From an uncultured Alphaproteobacteria bacterium (lineage in GTDB: Bacteria; Pseudomonadota; Alphaproteobacteria; Rhodospirillales; Rhodospirillaceae), in NCBI GenBank assembly GCA_900079695.1, contig LT599022.1, positions 2,069,245-2,133,244 of the forward strand: DNA of 64,000 nt. The letters run 5' to 3'. Both the position numbers and the translations under genes were made by a program. This document shows positions 39,869-51,095 of the stretch, in pieces (the stretch's first letter is position 1; each line of letters begins with the position of its first letter). The notes beneath the pieces are model-generated. The model made no database searches, was not told the origin of the DNA, and worked only from the letters and a program-made list of their open reading frames with translations.

Positions 39869-40615
39869 TTGACCGCCGACACCGCCCTCGCCGACCTCAC
39901 GCCCGCGCCCGCCGAGGTCGAGGCGTTTCTGCGCGCCCATCCGGATTTCCTCGCCGAGCGTCCCGACCTGCTGCGGGCGATGACCCCGCCGAGCCGCTTC
40001 GGCGACGGCGGCGACCCGATCGCCGACTTCCAGGCGGCGATGATCCGGGGTCTGCGGCTCGACGTCGAACGTCTGTCGCGCACCTCGGTGGATCTCGTCG
40101 CCACCAGCCGCGGCAACCTCTCGCGCCAGCAGCGCACCCATTCGGCCGCCCTCGCCCTCGCCGCCGCGGCGACCCCCGCCGATTTCCATCGCGTGCTGAT
40201 CCGCGACTGGCCGCCGATCCTCGACGTCGACGCGGTGGCTCTGGTGCTGGAGGAGGCCGGGACCGCCGCCGTCGAAGAAGGGCCGGAGGGGATTCTCCGC
40301 GTGCCCGCCGGAACCGTCGACGCGGTGTTCGCGCGCGAGGCGCCGGGCGCGCGCATCGTGCTGACCCCCGAGCGCCGCGGCGGCAACCGCCTGTTCGGCA
40401 AACCCGGAGCGCGGATCCGCTCCGACGCCCTCTGCCGTCTCGACGACCCGGCGACCTGGGAGCCCGGCGGGCATCGCCCCGCCCCGGCGGGACTGCTGGC
40501 GGTCGGAGCCTTCGCGCCGGAAACCTTCCACCCCGAGCAGGCCACCGACCTACTGGAGTTCCTCGCCCGCCTGCTCGCGATCGTGCTCGGCCGATGGTGC
40601 GCGCCGACCCCCTGA
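39869..40615 (+). CDS. DUF484 family protein
   Basis: This 248-residue protein of the DUF484 family has a GAF-like fold and unknown function. It starts VEAFLRAHPDFLAERPDLL, the family's usual opening after a short lead. The TTG at 39869 lies two bases after the fsa stop and is the best start, because no in-frame ATG precedes the conserved part. It overlaps xerC by 22 bp. DUF484 is regularly found next to xerC, which suggests a functional link. Confidence 0.9.
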   Translation: MTADTALADLTPAPAEVEAFLRAHPDFLAERPDLLRAMTPPSRFGDGGDPIADFQAAMIRGLRLDVERLSRTSVDLVATSRGNLSRQQRTHSAALALAAAATPADFHRVLIRDWPPILDVDAVALVLEEAGTAAVEEGPEGILRVPAGTVDAVFAREAPGARIVLTPERRGGNRLFGKPGARIRSDALCRLDDPATWEPGGHRPAPAGLLAVGAFAPETFHPEQATDLLEFLARLLAIVLGRWCAPTP

Positions 40616-41553
40616 GCGGCCTGTCGGCCGCGCCCGCGCTCGCCGTCCGGGTCGGCGAGTGGCGCGACTGGCTGCGCGCCGAGCGCCGCGCCAGCGCCCA
40701 CACCCTCGACGCCTACGCCCGCGACGTCGCGCGCTTCCTCGCCTTCCTCACCGAACACCTCGGCCGCGCCCCCGATCTCGGCGACCTCGCCGAACTCGCG
40801 ACGCGGGACTTCCGCGCCTATCTCGCGGCGCGCGGCGGCGAGGGCATCGGCCGCGCCTCGCTGGCGCGCGAGCTGTCCTCCCTGCGCACCCTGTTCAAGT
40901 GGCTGGAGCGCGAGGGGCTGGTGGTCAACGCCGCGCTGGCCGCCCTCGCCGCGCCGCGCAAGCCGCAGACCCTGCCCCGCCCGCTCTCGGCCGACGAGGC
41001 GCTGGACGCGGTGCGCGCGGCGGCGGCGGCGGCCCGCGAACCCTGGATCGGCCGACGCGACACCGCGATCCTGCTGCTGCTCTACGGGGCGGGCCTGCGC
41101 ATCGGCGAGGCGCTCGGGCTCGACGTCGCCGACCGGCCGGCGGGCGGCACGCTGCGCGTCACCGGCAAGGGCAACAAGACCCGCGTCGTGCCGGTTCTGC
41201 CCGCGATCGCCGCGGCGGTGGACGCCTATCTCGCCGCATGCCCCTACCGCCTCGGCGCGGGCGACCCGCTGTTCGTCGGCGCGCGCGGCGAACGCCTCAA
41301 CCCCGGCGTGGTGCAGCGACAGATGCGCCACCTGCGCGGCCTCCTCGGCCTGCCCGAGAGCGCGACGCCCCACGCGCTGCGCCACAGCTTCGCCACCCAC
41401 CTGCTGGAAGCCGGGGGCGACCTGCGCAGCATCCAGGAGCTGCTCGGCCACGCGTCGCTGGCGGCAACCCAGCGCTACACCAAGGTGGACGCCGCGCATC
41501 TCAAGGCGGTTCATGGCGCCGCCCACCCGCGCGACCACAATTCAAGCGGGTAA
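40594..41553 (+). CDS. xerC: chromosome-dimer resolution recombinase XerC
   Basis: This 319-residue tyrosine recombinase acts with XerD at the dif site to resolve chromosome dimers. The catalytic residues are in GAGLRIGEALGL (Arg), GKGNKTRVVP (Lys), HALRHSFATHLL (His-x-x-Arg), GHASLAATQRYT (His, Tyr). The ATG lies inside the end of the DUF484 gene. It differs clearly from the two element recombinases at 14480 and 16705. Confidence 0.95.
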   Translation: MVRADPLSGLSAAPALAVRVGEWRDWLRAERRASAHTLDAYARDVARFLAFLTEHLGRAPDLGDLAELATRDFRAYLAARGGEGIGRASLARELSSLRTLFKWLEREGLVVNAALAALAAPRKPQTLPRPLSADEALDAVRAAAAAAREPWIGRRDTAILLLLYGAGLRIGEALGLDVADRPAGGTLRVTGKGNKTRVVPVLPAIAAAVDAYLAACPYRLGAGDPLFVGARGERLNPGVVQRQMRHLRGLLGLPESATPHALRHSFATHLLEAGGDLRSIQELLGHASLAATQRYTKVDAAHLKAVHGAAHPRDHNSSG

Positions 41554-41646
41554 TATGCTCTAGTTGTACGAATTTTTGCGTGCTCGCAGATTGCGCGAGA
41601 TTGTATACTCCTCCTCTACCTCGGATTCCCGGCAAGGAGGGGGCGC

Positions 41647-43791
41647 ATGCGCGACAACGGCCCGGTCACCCAACGCGAAGTCGACTTCCCCGAGAACACC
41701 CGGCTGGTCTCGCGCACCGACGACAAGGGCCGGATCACCTTCGTCAACGCCGCGTTCGCGGCGATCAGCGGCTTTTCCGAGGAGGAACTGACCGGGTCCG
41801 CGCACAACATCGTCCGCCACCCGGACATGCCGCAGGAGGCGTTCGCCGATCTCTGGGCGACGCTGAAGTCGGGCAATCCCTGGCGCGGCCTGGTCAAGAA
41901 CCGCACCAAGAGCGGCGACCACTACTGGGTGCGCGCCGACGTGATGCCGGTGATCGAGGATGGCCGCCCCGCGGGCTACGTGTCGATCCGCTCCAAGCCG
42001 AGCCGCGCCGAGATCGCCGAGGCGGAACGGGCCTACAGGCTGTTCCGCGACGGCAAGGCCCACGGTCTCGCGATCGAGGGCGGCAGCGTGGTCCGGCGCG
42101 TGCCCGCGTGGCGAAAGTGGCTCGGCAGCCTCGGCGGGCGGCTGGCGGTTCAGACCGGCGCGACCCTGGCGCTGCTGGCGCTGGTGGCGGCGATCGGCCT
42201 CGCCGCCCTGCACACCGCAGACAGCACCCTCCAGACGCTCCACCGCGACCGCCTCGTGCCGACCGCGCAACTTGCCGAGATCGACCGGCGGATGCGCGTC
42301 GGCCTCGACGATCTGGTGCGCATCGCGGCCGCCCTCGAGCCGGGCGGCGGCGACGCGGCCGCGGCCGTTCGCGACGCCGAGGCGAACCGCGACGCGATCG
42401 CCGCGATCCGGAAGACCGTCCGGGCGCGCGCCGTCCCCGGCGAAGGCGCCGACCTCGCAAACGCGTTCGAAACGAGCACCGCCCGTTACGCCGCCGAAGG
42501 CCTGGCGTCGGGGATCAAGCTCGGACAGGCGGGCGACGCCGCCGGACTCGACCGCCACGTCGCGGCGACGGCTCGGCCGCTGCTGCGCGACGCCGAGACC
42601 GCGATCAACCGGCTGATCGACTTCCAACAACGTACCGCCGAAGCCGAATTCCTGCACGCCGACGACCTCGCGCGGCTCTCGGTTCTGGCGATCGCCGCGC
42701 TGTTCGCGATCGCCTGCGCAGTGGCGGTGGCGGTCGCCTGGAGCGTGCGTCGCGCAGTGAACCGCCCACTCGCCCGCATGAGCACGCACTTCGCCGCGAT
42801 CGCCAACCGCGACGACGACCATCCGATTCCCGAGGAGGAGATCGCCGAATTCCGGCACACCTCGCGGATGCTGCGGGCGATGCAGGGCCTGCTCGGATAC
42901 GCGGCGCAGGAGAAGATCGAAATCGACCGCCGCAGCACCGCCCGCGCCAAGGCCGACCTGCACACCCTCGCCGACACTCTGGAATCCCGGGTCCACAGCG
43001 TGGTCGAGGAGGTCGGCCAGGCGTCGCGACACCTGGCCGACAGCGCCCGGACGCTGTCGAAGAACGCCGACATCACCCGCGAGCGCAGCCACGCGGTGCA
43101 GGAACAGGCCGAGGAGGTGCGGCGGAACGTCGATTCCGTCGCCGCCGCGACCCACGAACTCGCCGCCGCCGAGCAGGAGATCTCCCGGCAGGTGGTCAAC
43201 ACCGCGGAGATCAGCCTCAACGCATCGCGTCAGGCGGCGGATACCCGCGCCGCCGTGGGCAAACTCTCGGAATCCGCCACGCGCATCGGCGAGATCGTCG
43301 CGGTGATCACCGAGGTGGCGGGCCGCACCAACATGCTCGCGCTCAACGCCACCATCGAAGCCACCCGCGCGGGCGACGCGGGCAAGGGTTTCGCGGTGGT
43401 GGCGGGCGAGGTCAAGGCCCTCGCCCATCAGACCGGCCGCGCCACCGAGGACATCAGCCGCCAGATCCGCGCGATCCAGGCCGAAACCGAGACCACGGTG
43501 GCGGCGATCAACCGCATCACCACGACGATCTCCGAAGTCAGCGAGGTGTCCTCGGCGGTCGCCGCGGCGGTCGAGGAGCAGGGCGTCGCCACCCGCGAGA
43601 TCGCCCGCAGCGTCAACGAAGTGGCGCTCGGCACCCAGGCGGCGTCGGAAAACGTCGCGGTGGTCGCCCGGGTCGCGAGCGACACCGAGACGATGGCGAT
43701 GGAGGTTCTGACCTCCGCGGATACCCTCCGCGACGCCGCGCAGGTTCTGGACCGGGAGGTCAGCAACTTTCTGGCCGGGATCCGCCGTTGA
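41647..43791 (+). CDS. Aer-like PAS chemoreceptor
   Basis: This 714-residue methyl-accepting chemotaxis protein has a cytoplasmic N-terminal PAS domain (about 15-115: [24 protein letters not shown]), the pattern of Aer redox/aerotaxis sensors, which bind FAD. Two membrane spans lie at about 165-188 and 344-366 with a helical periplasmic bundle between. HAMP follows, then the signalling domain with the hairpin tip [16 protein letters not shown]. Unlike Aer, it has a real periplasmic domain, so it may sense two signals. The start is ATG 41647, behind GGAGGGGGC. Confidence 0.9.
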   Translation: MRDNGPVTQREVDFPENTRLVSRTDDKGRITFVNAAFAAISGFSEEELTGSAHNIVRHPDMPQEAFADLWATLKSGNPWRGLVKNRTKSGDHYWVRADVMPVIEDGRPAGYVSIRSKPSRAEIAEAERAYRLFRDGKAHGLAIEGGSVVRRVPAWRKWLGSLGGRLAVQTGATLALLALVAAIGLAALHTADSTLQTLHRDRLVPTAQLAEIDRRMRVGLDDLVRIAAALEPGGGDAAAAVRDAEANRDAIAAIRKTVRARAVPGEGADLANAFETSTARYAAEGLASGIKLGQAGDAAGLDRHVAATARPLLRDAETAINRLIDFQQRTAEAEFLHADDLARLSVLAIAALFAIACAVAVAVAWSVRRAVNRPLARMSTHFAAIANRDDDHPIPEEEIAEFRHTSRMLRAMQGLLGYAAQEKIEIDRRSTARAKADLHTLADTLESRVHSVVEEVGQASRHLADSARTLSKNADITRERSHAVQEQAEEVRRNVDSVAAATHELAAAEQEISRQVVNTAEISLNASRQAADTRAAVGKLSESATRIGEIVAVITEVAGRTNMLALNATIEATRAGDAGKGFAVVAGEVKALAHQTGRATEDISRQIRAIQAETETTVAAINRITTTISEVSEVSSAVAAAVEEQGVATREIARSVNEVALGTQAASENVAVVARVASDTETMAMEVLTSADTLRDAAQVLDREVSNFLAGIRR

Positions 43792-43952
43792 ATCCCACAA
43801 ACGACCGCCCACATTCTATGCAGTTTCTGTGGCTGCATAAAATTCACGCTTTTGCATATTGCGATCGTATGCGGATTCCGGTCTATTGAGCGGAGTGTCG
43901 TCGTCGCCAGGAGTTCCGGTTTCCCTCCCGTTCCGTTCGAAAGAGGCCGCCC

Positions 43953-45044
43953 ATGCCCCGTCGCATGCGCTTGATCATGAGCACGATCCAGAAGGACGTC
44001 CAAGGCTTCGCCAAGAGCAGCGAAGCGATCGCCAGCCAAACCCAGCTTCTCGCCCTCAACGCCACCATCGAGGCCGCCCGCGCCGGAGATGCCGGGCGGG
44101 GCTTCGCGGTGGTCGCCTCCGAGGTCAAAACCCTCGCCCGGCAAGCGGCTTCCAACTCGGAGGACATGCGCACCGTCGTCCTCGGCCGCATCAAACAGGG
44201 CCTCGATATTTCCGACGTCCTGGTGCGCGACCTCGAAGGCTCGCGCAACGTCGACATGGCGCAAACCCTGGTGCAACTGATCGTCCGCAACCTTTACGAA
44301 CGCACCGCCGACGTCCGCTGGTGGGCCACCGACGACGCCTTCCGGCGCGCCCTCGAAGCCCCCTCCCCGGATCGCATCGCCCACGCGGCGGCACGCCTCG
44401 CGACGATCAACCGCTTCTACTCCGTCTATCTCGACCTCGTGCTCGTCGACCGCGAAGGCCGCACCGTCGCAACCTCCCGCGCGGCCGATTTCCCCGAGGT
44501 TTCCGGCCACGACTATCGTGACGCCCCGTGGTTCAGACAGGCGATCGCCACCGCGAGCGGCGACGATTACGTCGTCGACGACGTCGCCACCGATCCGGCG
44601 CACAAGAACCGTCCGGTGGCGCTCTACGCCGCCGCGGTGCGCGCGGGCGGCAAGGTCGACGGCGAGGCGATCGGCGCCCTCGGCGTGTTCTTCGACTGGG
44701 GCGCCCAGTCGCGCACCATCGTCCGCGACGAACCCACCTTCACCGACGACGAATGGAGCCGCACCCGGGTGCTGCTGCTCGACGCCAACCAGCGCATCAT
44801 CGCCGCCTCCGACGACCGCGACCTCTACCGCCCCTATGCCTTCGACACCCAGGGCCGGAGCAAGGGCACGGTCGTCACCTCCGACGGGCGCGTCATCGCG
44901 TTCGCCCGAACCATCGGCTACGAAGCCTACGACGGCCTCGGCTGGATCGGGGTGGTGGAGCAGCGTCGCCTCTCCGACGACGAATTGCGCGAGCGGATGA
45001 ACGGCCATCCCATCGCCGCCGACGCGCCGCGCATCACCCATTGA
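43953..45044 (+). CDS. soluble protein with an N-terminal chemoreceptor hairpin and a C-terminal Cache-like domain
   Basis: This 363-residue protein has an unusual order. Residues 10-65 are a short piece of a chemoreceptor signalling tip ([16 protein letters not shown], then [17 protein letters not shown]). Residues from about 105 form a PDC/Cache-like sensor ([25 protein letters not shown]). No signal peptide or membrane span is visible, although Cache domains normally lie outside the membrane. The chemotaxis tip is too short for a full receptor. It could join receptor arrays as a modulator with the Aer-like protein upstream. The stop is at 45044, and a terminator follows. Confidence 0.75.
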   Translation: MPRRMRLIMSTIQKDVQGFAKSSEAIASQTQLLALNATIEAARAGDAGRGFAVVASEVKTLARQAASNSEDMRTVVLGRIKQGLDISDVLVRDLEGSRNVDMAQTLVQLIVRNLYERTADVRWWATDDAFRRALEAPSPDRIAHAAARLATINRFYSVYLDLVLVDREGRTVATSRAADFPEVSGHDYRDAPWFRQAIATASGDDYVVDDVATDPAHKNRPVALYAAAVRAGGKVDGEAIGALGVFFDWGAQSRTIVRDEPTFTDDEWSRTRVLLLDANQRIIAASDDRDLYRPYAFDTQGRSKGTVVTSDGRVIAFARTIGYEAYDGLGWIGVVEQRRLSDDELRERMNGHPIAADAPRITH

Positions 45045-45049
45045 GACGG

Positions 45050-45078
45050 AAAAGGCCGGGATCGCTCCCGGCCTTTTT
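45050..45078. terminator. bidirectional intrinsic terminator
   Basis: The arms AAAGGCCGGG and CCCGGCCTTT with a 6-base loop are flanked by A and T tracts on both sides. It separates the Cache protein from the convergent lpdA. Confidence 0.85.
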
Positions 45079-45098
45079 CTCGAGGACCTTCATCCGGT

Positions 45099-46502
45099 TC
45101 AGATGTGGATGGCGCGCTTGCCGACGTCCATCGCCGCTTCCTTGACCGCCTCGGCGAGGCCGGGATGGGCGTGGCAGGTGCGCGCGATGTCTTCGGCGGA
45201 GGCGCCGAACTCCATCGCCAGCGCCACTTCGGCCACCAGTTCGCCGACCGCCGGACCGACGAGATGCGCGCCCAACACCTTGTCGGTGCGCTTGTCGGCG
45301 AGGATCTTCACGAACCCGAGGGTCTCGCCGCTCGCCTTGGCGCGGCTGTTGGCGAGGAACGGGAACTTGCCCACGGCGTAGGCGACGCCCTCGGCCTTCA
45401 ACTGCTGCTCGGTCTTGCCGACGCTCGCGATCTCGGGGTTGGTGTAGACCACCGACGGCGTCACCGCGTGGTTGACGTGCCCGGCCTGCCCGGCCAGCGT
45501 CTCCGCCACCGCGACGCCCTCCTCCTCGGCCTTGTGCGCCAGCATCAGACCGCCGACCACGTCGCCGATCGCGTAGACGCTCGGCACGTTGGTGCGGTTG
45601 TGCGCGTCCACCGGCACGAAGCCCTTGGGGTCCACCACCACGCCCGCGGCCTCCAGCCCGAGACCCTCGGTGTAGGGGCGGCGACCGATCGCCACCAGCA
45701 CCACGTCGGCCTTGATCTCCGCCGCGTCGCCGCCCTTGACCGGCTCGATCCGCACCGTCGCGCCCGACTTGCCGGTCTTCACGCCCGTCACCTTGTGCGC
45801 GAGCTTGAAGGCGATCCCCTGCTTCTCGAAGATCCGCTGGGCCTGCTTGCTCACCTCGTCGTCGAACGGCGGCAGGATCTTGTCGAGGAACTCGACCACC
45901 GTCACCTTCGCGCCGAGCCGCGACCACACCGAGCCGAGCTCCAGCCCGATCACGCCCGCACCGATCACCACCATCTCGCCCGGCACCTTCTCCAGCGCCA
46001 GCGCGCCGGTCGAGGACACCACGGTCTTCTCGTCGACCTCGACGCCCGGCAGCGGTGCGGACACCGAACCGGTGGCGATCACGATGTGCTTGGCGGAATA
46101 CTCGACGTCGCCGACCTTGAGGGCGTTCGGCCCGGTCAGGGTCGCCGCACCCTTCACGTAGGTCACCTTGTTCTTCTTGAACAGGAACTCGATGCCCTTG
46201 GTGAACTCGGCCACCACCTTGTCCTTGCGGCCCATCATCGCCGCGAGGTCGAGTTCCACGCCCGCGATTTTCACGCCGTGCGCGGCGAACTCCTCCTTCG
46301 CCGCGTGGAAGTGGTGCGACGACTGCAGCAAGACCTTGGACGGAATGCAGCCGACGTTGAGACAGGTGCCGCCGAGCGCACCGCGCTTCTCCACGCACGC
46401 CACCTTCATCCCCAACTGCGCCGCGCGGATCGCGCAGACGTAGCCGCCCGGCCCGCCGCCGACCACCACCAGATCGAATGCCGTTTCCGTGTTCGTAGCC
46501 AT
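45099..46502 (-). CDS. lpdA: dihydrolipoyl dehydrogenase (E3)
   Basis: This flavoenzyme re-oxidises dihydrolipoamide in the 2-oxoglutarate dehydrogenase complex. The 467-residue protein has the FAD-binding [14 protein letters not shown], the redox disulphide [13 protein letters not shown] and the C-terminal catalytic HAHPGLAEA. It is the last gene of the sucAB-lpdA cluster, separated from sucB by about 200 bp of palindromic repeats. Confidence 0.97.
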   Translation of the reverse strand: MATNTETAFDLVVVGGGPGGYVCAIRAAQLGMKVACVEKRGALGGTCLNVGCIPSKVLLQSSHHFHAAKEEFAAHGVKIAGVELDLAAMMGRKDKVVAEFTKGIEFLFKKNKVTYVKGAATLTGPNALKVGDVEYSAKHIVIATGSVSAPLPGVEVDEKTVVSSTGALALEKVPGEMVVIGAGVIGLELGSVWSRLGAKVTVVEFLDKILPPFDDEVSKQAQRIFEKQGIAFKLAHKVTGVKTGKSGATVRIEPVKGGDAAEIKADVVLVAIGRRPYTEGLGLEAAGVVVDPKGFVPVDAHNRTNVPSVYAIGDVVGGLMLAHKAEEEGVAVAETLAGQAGHVNHAVTPSVVYTNPEIASVGKTEQQLKAEGVAYAVGKFPFLANSRAKASGETLGFVKILADKRTDKVLGAHLVGPAVGELVAEVALAMEFGASAEDIARTCHAHPGLAEAVKEAAMDVGKRAIHI

Positions 46503-46528
46503 TCTTCAGCCCTTTGAAAAAGAACAGG

Positions 46529-46689
46529 CCAGGGGCGCCGCCCCTGGACCCCGCTAGGGGCCTCGGGCCCCTAGAACCCCGTTTGCTTTTGCGCGAAGCG
46601 CCATCAAGCCGCCACGCCGCGCGAAGGGCGAATCCCGCTTCGCGGAAAAACAAACACATGGGAGGTGCGGAGGGACCGAGTCCCTCCGC
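46529..46689. repeat. cluster of four palindromic repeats between sucB and lpdA
   Basis: Four inverted repeats fill the gap. CCAGGGGCG/CGCCCCTGG lies at 46529-46547. CTAGGGGCC/GGCCCCTAG lies at 46554-46574. CGCGAAG/CTTCGCG lies at 46620-46644. GCGGAGGGAC/GTCCCTCCGC lies at 46667-46689. They resemble REP-type intergenic repeats that recur across a genome and may stabilise mRNA or modulate lpdA relative to sucB. Whether copies occur elsewhere in the genome cannot be seen here. Confidence 0.75.
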
Positions 46690-46699
46690 GTTGCTGTTA

Positions 46700-47968
46700 T
46701 CAGACCCCGAGCACCAAACGCGCCGGGTCCTCGAGGGCTTCCTTGACCTTGACCAGGAAGGTGACCGCCTCGCCGCCGTCGATGATGCGGTGATCGTAGG
46801 AAAGCGCGATGTACATCATCGGCCGCGCCGCGATCGAGCCGTCGGGCATCACCATCGGGCGCTGCATGGTCTTGTGCATGCCGAGGATGCCCGACTGCGG
46901 CGGATTGATGATCGGCGTGGACATCAGCGAACCGTAGACGCCGCCGTTGGTGACGGTGAAGGTGCCGCCGGTCATGTCTTCCATGGTCAGCTTGCCGTCG
47001 CGCGCCTTGCCGGCGAGCGAGGCGATTTCCTTCTCGATCTGCGCGAACGACTTCACGTCGCAGTCGCGCACCACCGGCACCACCAGACCCTGGTCGGTGC
47101 CCACCGCGACGCCGACGTCGTAGTAGTTCTTGAAGACGATCTCGTCGCCCGAGATCTCGGCGTTGACCGCCGGAATCTCCTTGAGCGCGGCGACGCAGGC
47201 CTTGACGAAGAACGACATGAAGCCGAGGCGGATGCCGTGCTTCTTCTCGAACGCCGACTTGTACTGCTCGCGCAGCGACAGGATCCCGGTCATGTCCACC
47301 TCGTTGAAGGTGGTGAGGATCGCGGCGGTGTTCTGGGCGTCCTTGAGGCGCTCGGCGATGCGGCGGCGCAGGCGCGTCATCTTGACGCGCTGCTCGCGCG
47401 GGTCGGCGGCGCGGGGCGCGGCCGGGGCGGAGGCCTTGGGCGCGGCGGCCCCGAGCGGCTGCGCCGCGGCCGGGCCGGCCATCACCTTGGTGCGCCCTTC
47501 GAGGAAGTTGATCACGTCTTCCTTGGTCAGGCGGCCGTCCTTGCCAGTAGCGGGAATCGCCTTGGGATCGAGGTTGTTCTCGGCGACCAGCTTGCGCACC
47601 GCGGGGGCGAGTCCGTCGTCGGCCTCGGCCGGGGTTCCGGCCGCGGCGACCGCGGCGGCAAGCACGTCCGCGCCCGCGGCGGGCTTGGGCGCGGCGGCCG
47701 GAGCGGGCTTCGCCGGAGTCGGGGCCGCGCCGGCGGCGCCGATGCGGGCGAGCAGCGCGCCGACCTCGACTTCGGCGCCTTCGGCGGCGACGATCTCGGT
47801 GAGGGTGCCGGAAGCCGGAGCGTTGACCTCGACGGTAACCTTGTCGGTTTCCAGCTCCACCAGCGGCTCGTCGGCCTGGACCGCCTCGCCGACCTGTTTG
47901 AACCACTTCGCGACGGTGGCCTCGACCACCGATTCCCCTAACGTCGGGACGACGATTTCGTAAGACAT
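46700..47968 (-). CDS. sucB: dihydrolipoyllysine succinyltransferase (E2)
   Basis: This core enzyme of the 2-oxoglutarate dehydrogenase complex has 422 residues. It carries one lipoyl domain with the lipoyl-lysine in ETDKVTVEV (K43), an Ala/Pro-rich linker, an E3-binding domain ([15 protein letters not shown]) and a catalytic domain ending [12 protein letters not shown], the active-site histidine motif. It starts 39 bp after sucA. Confidence 0.97.
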   Translation of the reverse strand: MSYEIVVPTLGESVVEATVAKWFKQVGEAVQADEPLVELETDKVTVEVNAPASGTLTEIVAAEGAEVEVGALLARIGAAGAAPTPAKPAPAAAPKPAAGADVLAAAVAAAGTPAEADDGLAPAVRKLVAENNLDPKAIPATGKDGRLTKEDVINFLEGRTKVMAGPAAAQPLGAAAPKASAPAAPRAADPREQRVKMTRLRRRIAERLKDAQNTAAILTTFNEVDMTGILSLREQYKSAFEKKHGIRLGFMSFFVKACVAALKEIPAVNAEISGDEIVFKNYYDVGVAVGTDQGLVVPVVRDCDVKSFAQIEKEIASLAGKARDGKLTMEDMTGGTFTVTNGGVYGSLMSTPIINPPQSGILGMHKTMQRPMVMPDGSIAARPMMYIALSYDHRIIDGGEAVTFLVKVKEALEDPARLVLGV

Positions 47969-48007
47969 GTTTTCCTGACCATTCGTTCTTTGGCTGTCGG
48001 GCTCCGG

Positions 48008-51000
48008 TCAGCCCTTCTTCTTGACCGAACCTTGCGGCATCAGGCGCGCGAGCGTGGTGCTGCGGCGGAACGGCTGGAACAGCTCCTCCCGCTTGCCGGT
48101 GAGCGCCTGTTCGACGATCGCCGCCTGTTCCTTGGTGTGGTTGCGCATCAGACCGGTCGCCGGCGAGGCCGCGGCGCGGCGGCCGACGTAGGTCGGGCGG
48201 ATGTCGGCATGGCCGAGTTCCTCGGCGAGGAACTGCAGACGCGGCAGCACGAACAGCCACGCCCCCATGTTCGCCGGTTCCTCCTGCACCCAGAAGAGCT
48301 CGGCGTTGGGGTAGCGCGACAGATGGCGCTCCAGCGCGTTCTTCGGCCACGGATAGAGCTGCTCAACGCGCACGATCGCGACGTCGTCGATCCCCCGTTC
48401 GGCGCGGCCCGCGGCGAGGTCGAAGTAGACCTTGCCCGAGCACAGCAGCACGCGACGGATCTTGTCGTCGGGGGCGAGGGTTTCCTGCTCCGGAATGGTG
48501 CGGAGGAAGCGGGTGCCGGGCAGGAAGTCCTCGAGCTTCGAGATCATCCGCTTGTCGCGCAGCATCGACTTCGGCGTCATCACGATCAGCGGCTTGCGGA
48601 AGTTGCGGCGCACCTGACGCCGCAGCGCGTGGAAGTAGTTGGCCGGGGTGGTGAAGTTGCCGACCTGCATGTTGTCTTCGGCGCAGAGCTGGAGGTAGCG
48701 CTCGACGCGGCCGGAAGAGTGCTCCGGCCCCTGGCCCTCGTAGCCGTGCGGCAGCAGGCAGACCAGACCCGACATCCGCAGCCACTTCGATTCCGCCGAG
48801 GAGACGAACTGGTCGAAGATCACCTGCGCGCCGTTGGCGAAGTCGCCGAACTGGCCTTCCCACAACACCAGTTGGTGAGGTTCGGCGAGGGAATAGCCGT
48901 ATTCGTAGCCGAGCACCGCGTTTTCCGACAGCGGGCTGTCGAGCACTTCGAAGCTCCCCTGGCCTTCGCCGACGTGACAAAGCGGAACGTAACGGGCTTC
49001 GCTGTCCTGATCGGTGAGCACCGCGTGGCGATGCGAGAAGGTGCCGCGACCGCTGTCCTGGCCGGACAGGCGCACCGGCGTGCCTTCCTTGAGGAGGGTG
49101 CCGAACGCCAGCGCCTCGGCCGTCGCCCAATCGATGCCCTGGCCGGACGCGAACATCTCGCGCTTCGCCTCGATCTGACGCAGTACCTTGCGATTGATGT
49201 TGAAATCGCCCGGAACGGTGGTGATCGCCGCGCCGACCGCCTTCAGTTCGTCGAGTTCGACGCCGGTGCGGTCTTCCTGGAAGGCCTCGTCGGGCGCGGT
49301 CTCGACCGGCAGTTCGCTGTCTTCGTCGTGTCCGGGAATGATGCCCTTCCAGCGTCCTTCCAGCCAATCCGCCTTGTTCGGGCGGTAGGTCGAGGCCGCC
49401 GCGAACTCGCCGTCGAGGCGGTCGTGGAACGCCTGCACCATCGCGTCGCCTTCGCCCGCGGCGAGCACGCCCTCGGTTTCCAGCGTCTTGGCGTAGATCT
49501 GCCGGGTGGTGGGGTGGCGGGCGATCTTGCGGTACATCAACGGCTGGGTGAACGCCGGCTCGTCGCTCTCGTTGTGGCCGTGGCGGCGATAGCACACCAT
49601 GTCGACCACCACGTCGGCGCCGAACTCCTGCCGGAACTCCATGGCGATGCGGGCGGCGTACACCACCGCCTCGACGTCGTCGCCGTTGACGTGGAAGATC
49701 GGCGCTTGCACCGCCTTGGTGATGTCGGTGCAGTAGGGGCCGGAGCGCGAGAACTGCGGCGCGGTGGTGAAGCCGATCTGGTTGTTGATGACGAAGTGGA
49801 TGGTGCCGCCGGTGGTGTAACCCTTGAGCTGCGACAGCATCAGGCACTCGGCCACGATCCCCTGCCCCGCGAGCGCCGCGTCGCCGTGAATCAGCAGGCC
49901 CATCACCTGCTTGCGCTCGGCGTCGCCGCGCTGCGCCTGCTTGGCGCGCACCTTGCCGAGCACCACCGGGTCGGCGGCTTCGAGATGCGACGGGTTGGCG
50001 GTGAGCGACAGGTGGACGTCGATGCCGTCGAACTCGCGATCCGCCGAGGTGCCGAGGTGATACTTCACGTCGCCCGAGCCCTGCACGTCCTCCGGGTTCG
50101 CCGGGTTGCCCTGGAACTCCGAGAACATCGCGCGGTAGGGCTTGTGCAGGATCGAGGTGAGCATGTTGAGACGGCCGCGATGCGCCATGCCGAGCACCAC
50201 CTCGCGCAGGCCGAGCTGACTGCCGCGCTTGAGGATCTGCTCGATCGCCGGGATCATCGTCTCGCCGCCTTCGAGGCCGAAGCGCTTGGTGCCGGTGTAC
50301 TTGAGCTGGAGGAAGCGCTCGAAGCCCTCCGCCTCGGTGAGGCGTTCGAGGATCGCGCGCTTGCCGCGGTCGGTGAAGTTGGCCTGACTGGTGGCCGCCT
50401 CGATGCGCTTCTGGATCCAGGCCTTCTGGTCCGGGTCCTGGATGTGCATGTATTCGACGCCCATGTGGCCGCAGTAGGTGTTCTGCACCACCTGGATGAT
50501 CTTGCGCAGCGTCGCCTTCTCCAGCCCGAGCACGTAATCCATGTAGATTTCGCGGTCGAGATCGTCCTCGGTGAAGCCGTAGGAGCGGTAGTCGAGCTCC
50601 GGATGCTGCACCGGCTTGACCATCTTCAACGGGTCGAGGTCGGCCATCAGGTGGCCGCGCACGCGGTAGACGCGCACCATCATCAGCGCGCGGATCGAAT
50701 CGATGATGCGCTTGCGGATATCCGCCTCGGACGCACCCGGACCGGCGAGCGCCGCCGCACCCTCCTTGACGCCCTTGCCCGCGGGCTTCGGCTTCGGCGC
50801 GTCGGGATCGGGCACGCCGATCACCTTGGAGCCGCGGTTCGCCCACGGCGTGGCGATGAAGTCGCCGTGCACCGCCGAGGGATCGTCGCCCAGCTCGTTG
50901 AAATACGGGATCCAACTCGGATCCACCGACCCGGGGTCCTCGAGATACCGGGCATAGAGCTCGGCGATGAACGTGGCGTTGGCGCCGGTCAGGAACGACG

Positions 51001-51019
51001 AATCGAGATATCCAACCAT
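48008..51019 (-). CDS. sucA: 2-oxoglutarate dehydrogenase E1
   Basis: This thiamine-diphosphate enzyme decarboxylates 2-oxoglutarate. The 1003-residue protein shows the E1 N-terminus (YLDSSFLTGANATFIAELY), MAHRGRLN, IHGDAALAGQGIVAE and GHNESDEPAFTQP, and is slightly longer than the usual length because of an Ala/Pro/Lys-rich insert near 70-95. It is upstream of sucB and downstream of sucCD on the same strand. Confidence 0.97.
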   Translation of the reverse strand: MVGYLDSSFLTGANATFIAELYARYLEDPGSVDPSWIPYFNELGDDPSAVHGDFIATPWANRGSKVIGVPDPDAPKPKPAGKGVKEGAAALAGPGASEADIRKRIIDSIRALMMVRVYRVRGHLMADLDPLKMVKPVQHPELDYRSYGFTEDDLDREIYMDYVLGLEKATLRKIIQVVQNTYCGHMGVEYMHIQDPDQKAWIQKRIEAATSQANFTDRGKRAILERLTEAEGFERFLQLKYTGTKRFGLEGGETMIPAIEQILKRGSQLGLREVVLGMAHRGRLNMLTSILHKPYRAMFSEFQGNPANPEDVQGSGDVKYHLGTSADREFDGIDVHLSLTANPSHLEAADPVVLGKVRAKQAQRGDAERKQVMGLLIHGDAALAGQGIVAECLMLSQLKGYTTGGTIHFVINNQIGFTTAPQFSRSGPYCTDITKAVQAPIFHVNGDDVEAVVYAARIAMEFRQEFGADVVVDMVCYRRHGHNESDEPAFTQPLMYRKIARHPTTRQIYAKTLETEGVLAAGEGDAMVQAFHDRLDGEFAAASTYRPNKADWLEGRWKGIIPGHDEDSELPVETAPDEAFQEDRTGVELDELKAVGAAITTVPGDFNINRKVLRQIEAKREMFASGQGIDWATAEALAFGTLLKEGTPVRLSGQDSGRGTFSHRHAVLTDQDSEARYVPLCHVGEGQGSFEVLDSPLSENAVLGYEYGYSLAEPHQLVLWEGQFGDFANGAQVIFDQFVSSAESKWLRMSGLVCLLPHGYEGQGPEHSSGRVERYLQLCAEDNMQVGNFTTPANYFHALRRQVRRNFRKPLIVMTPKSMLRDKRMISKLEDFLPGTRFLRTIPEQETLAPDDKIRRVLLCSGKVYFDLAAGRAERGIDDVAIVRVEQLYPWPKNALERHLSRYPNAELFWVQEEPANMGAWLFVLPRLQFLAEELGHADIRPTYVGRRAAASPATGLMRNHTKEQAAIVEQALTGKREELFQPFRRSTTLARLMPQGSVKKKG

Positions 51020-51095
51020 TGGTACCCGGACCGCGGCGGGGCTTCCGCCCGGTCTCCCTGTTGTGGTTTCGCTTCCGGCGGGCCGAAAGCACGAA

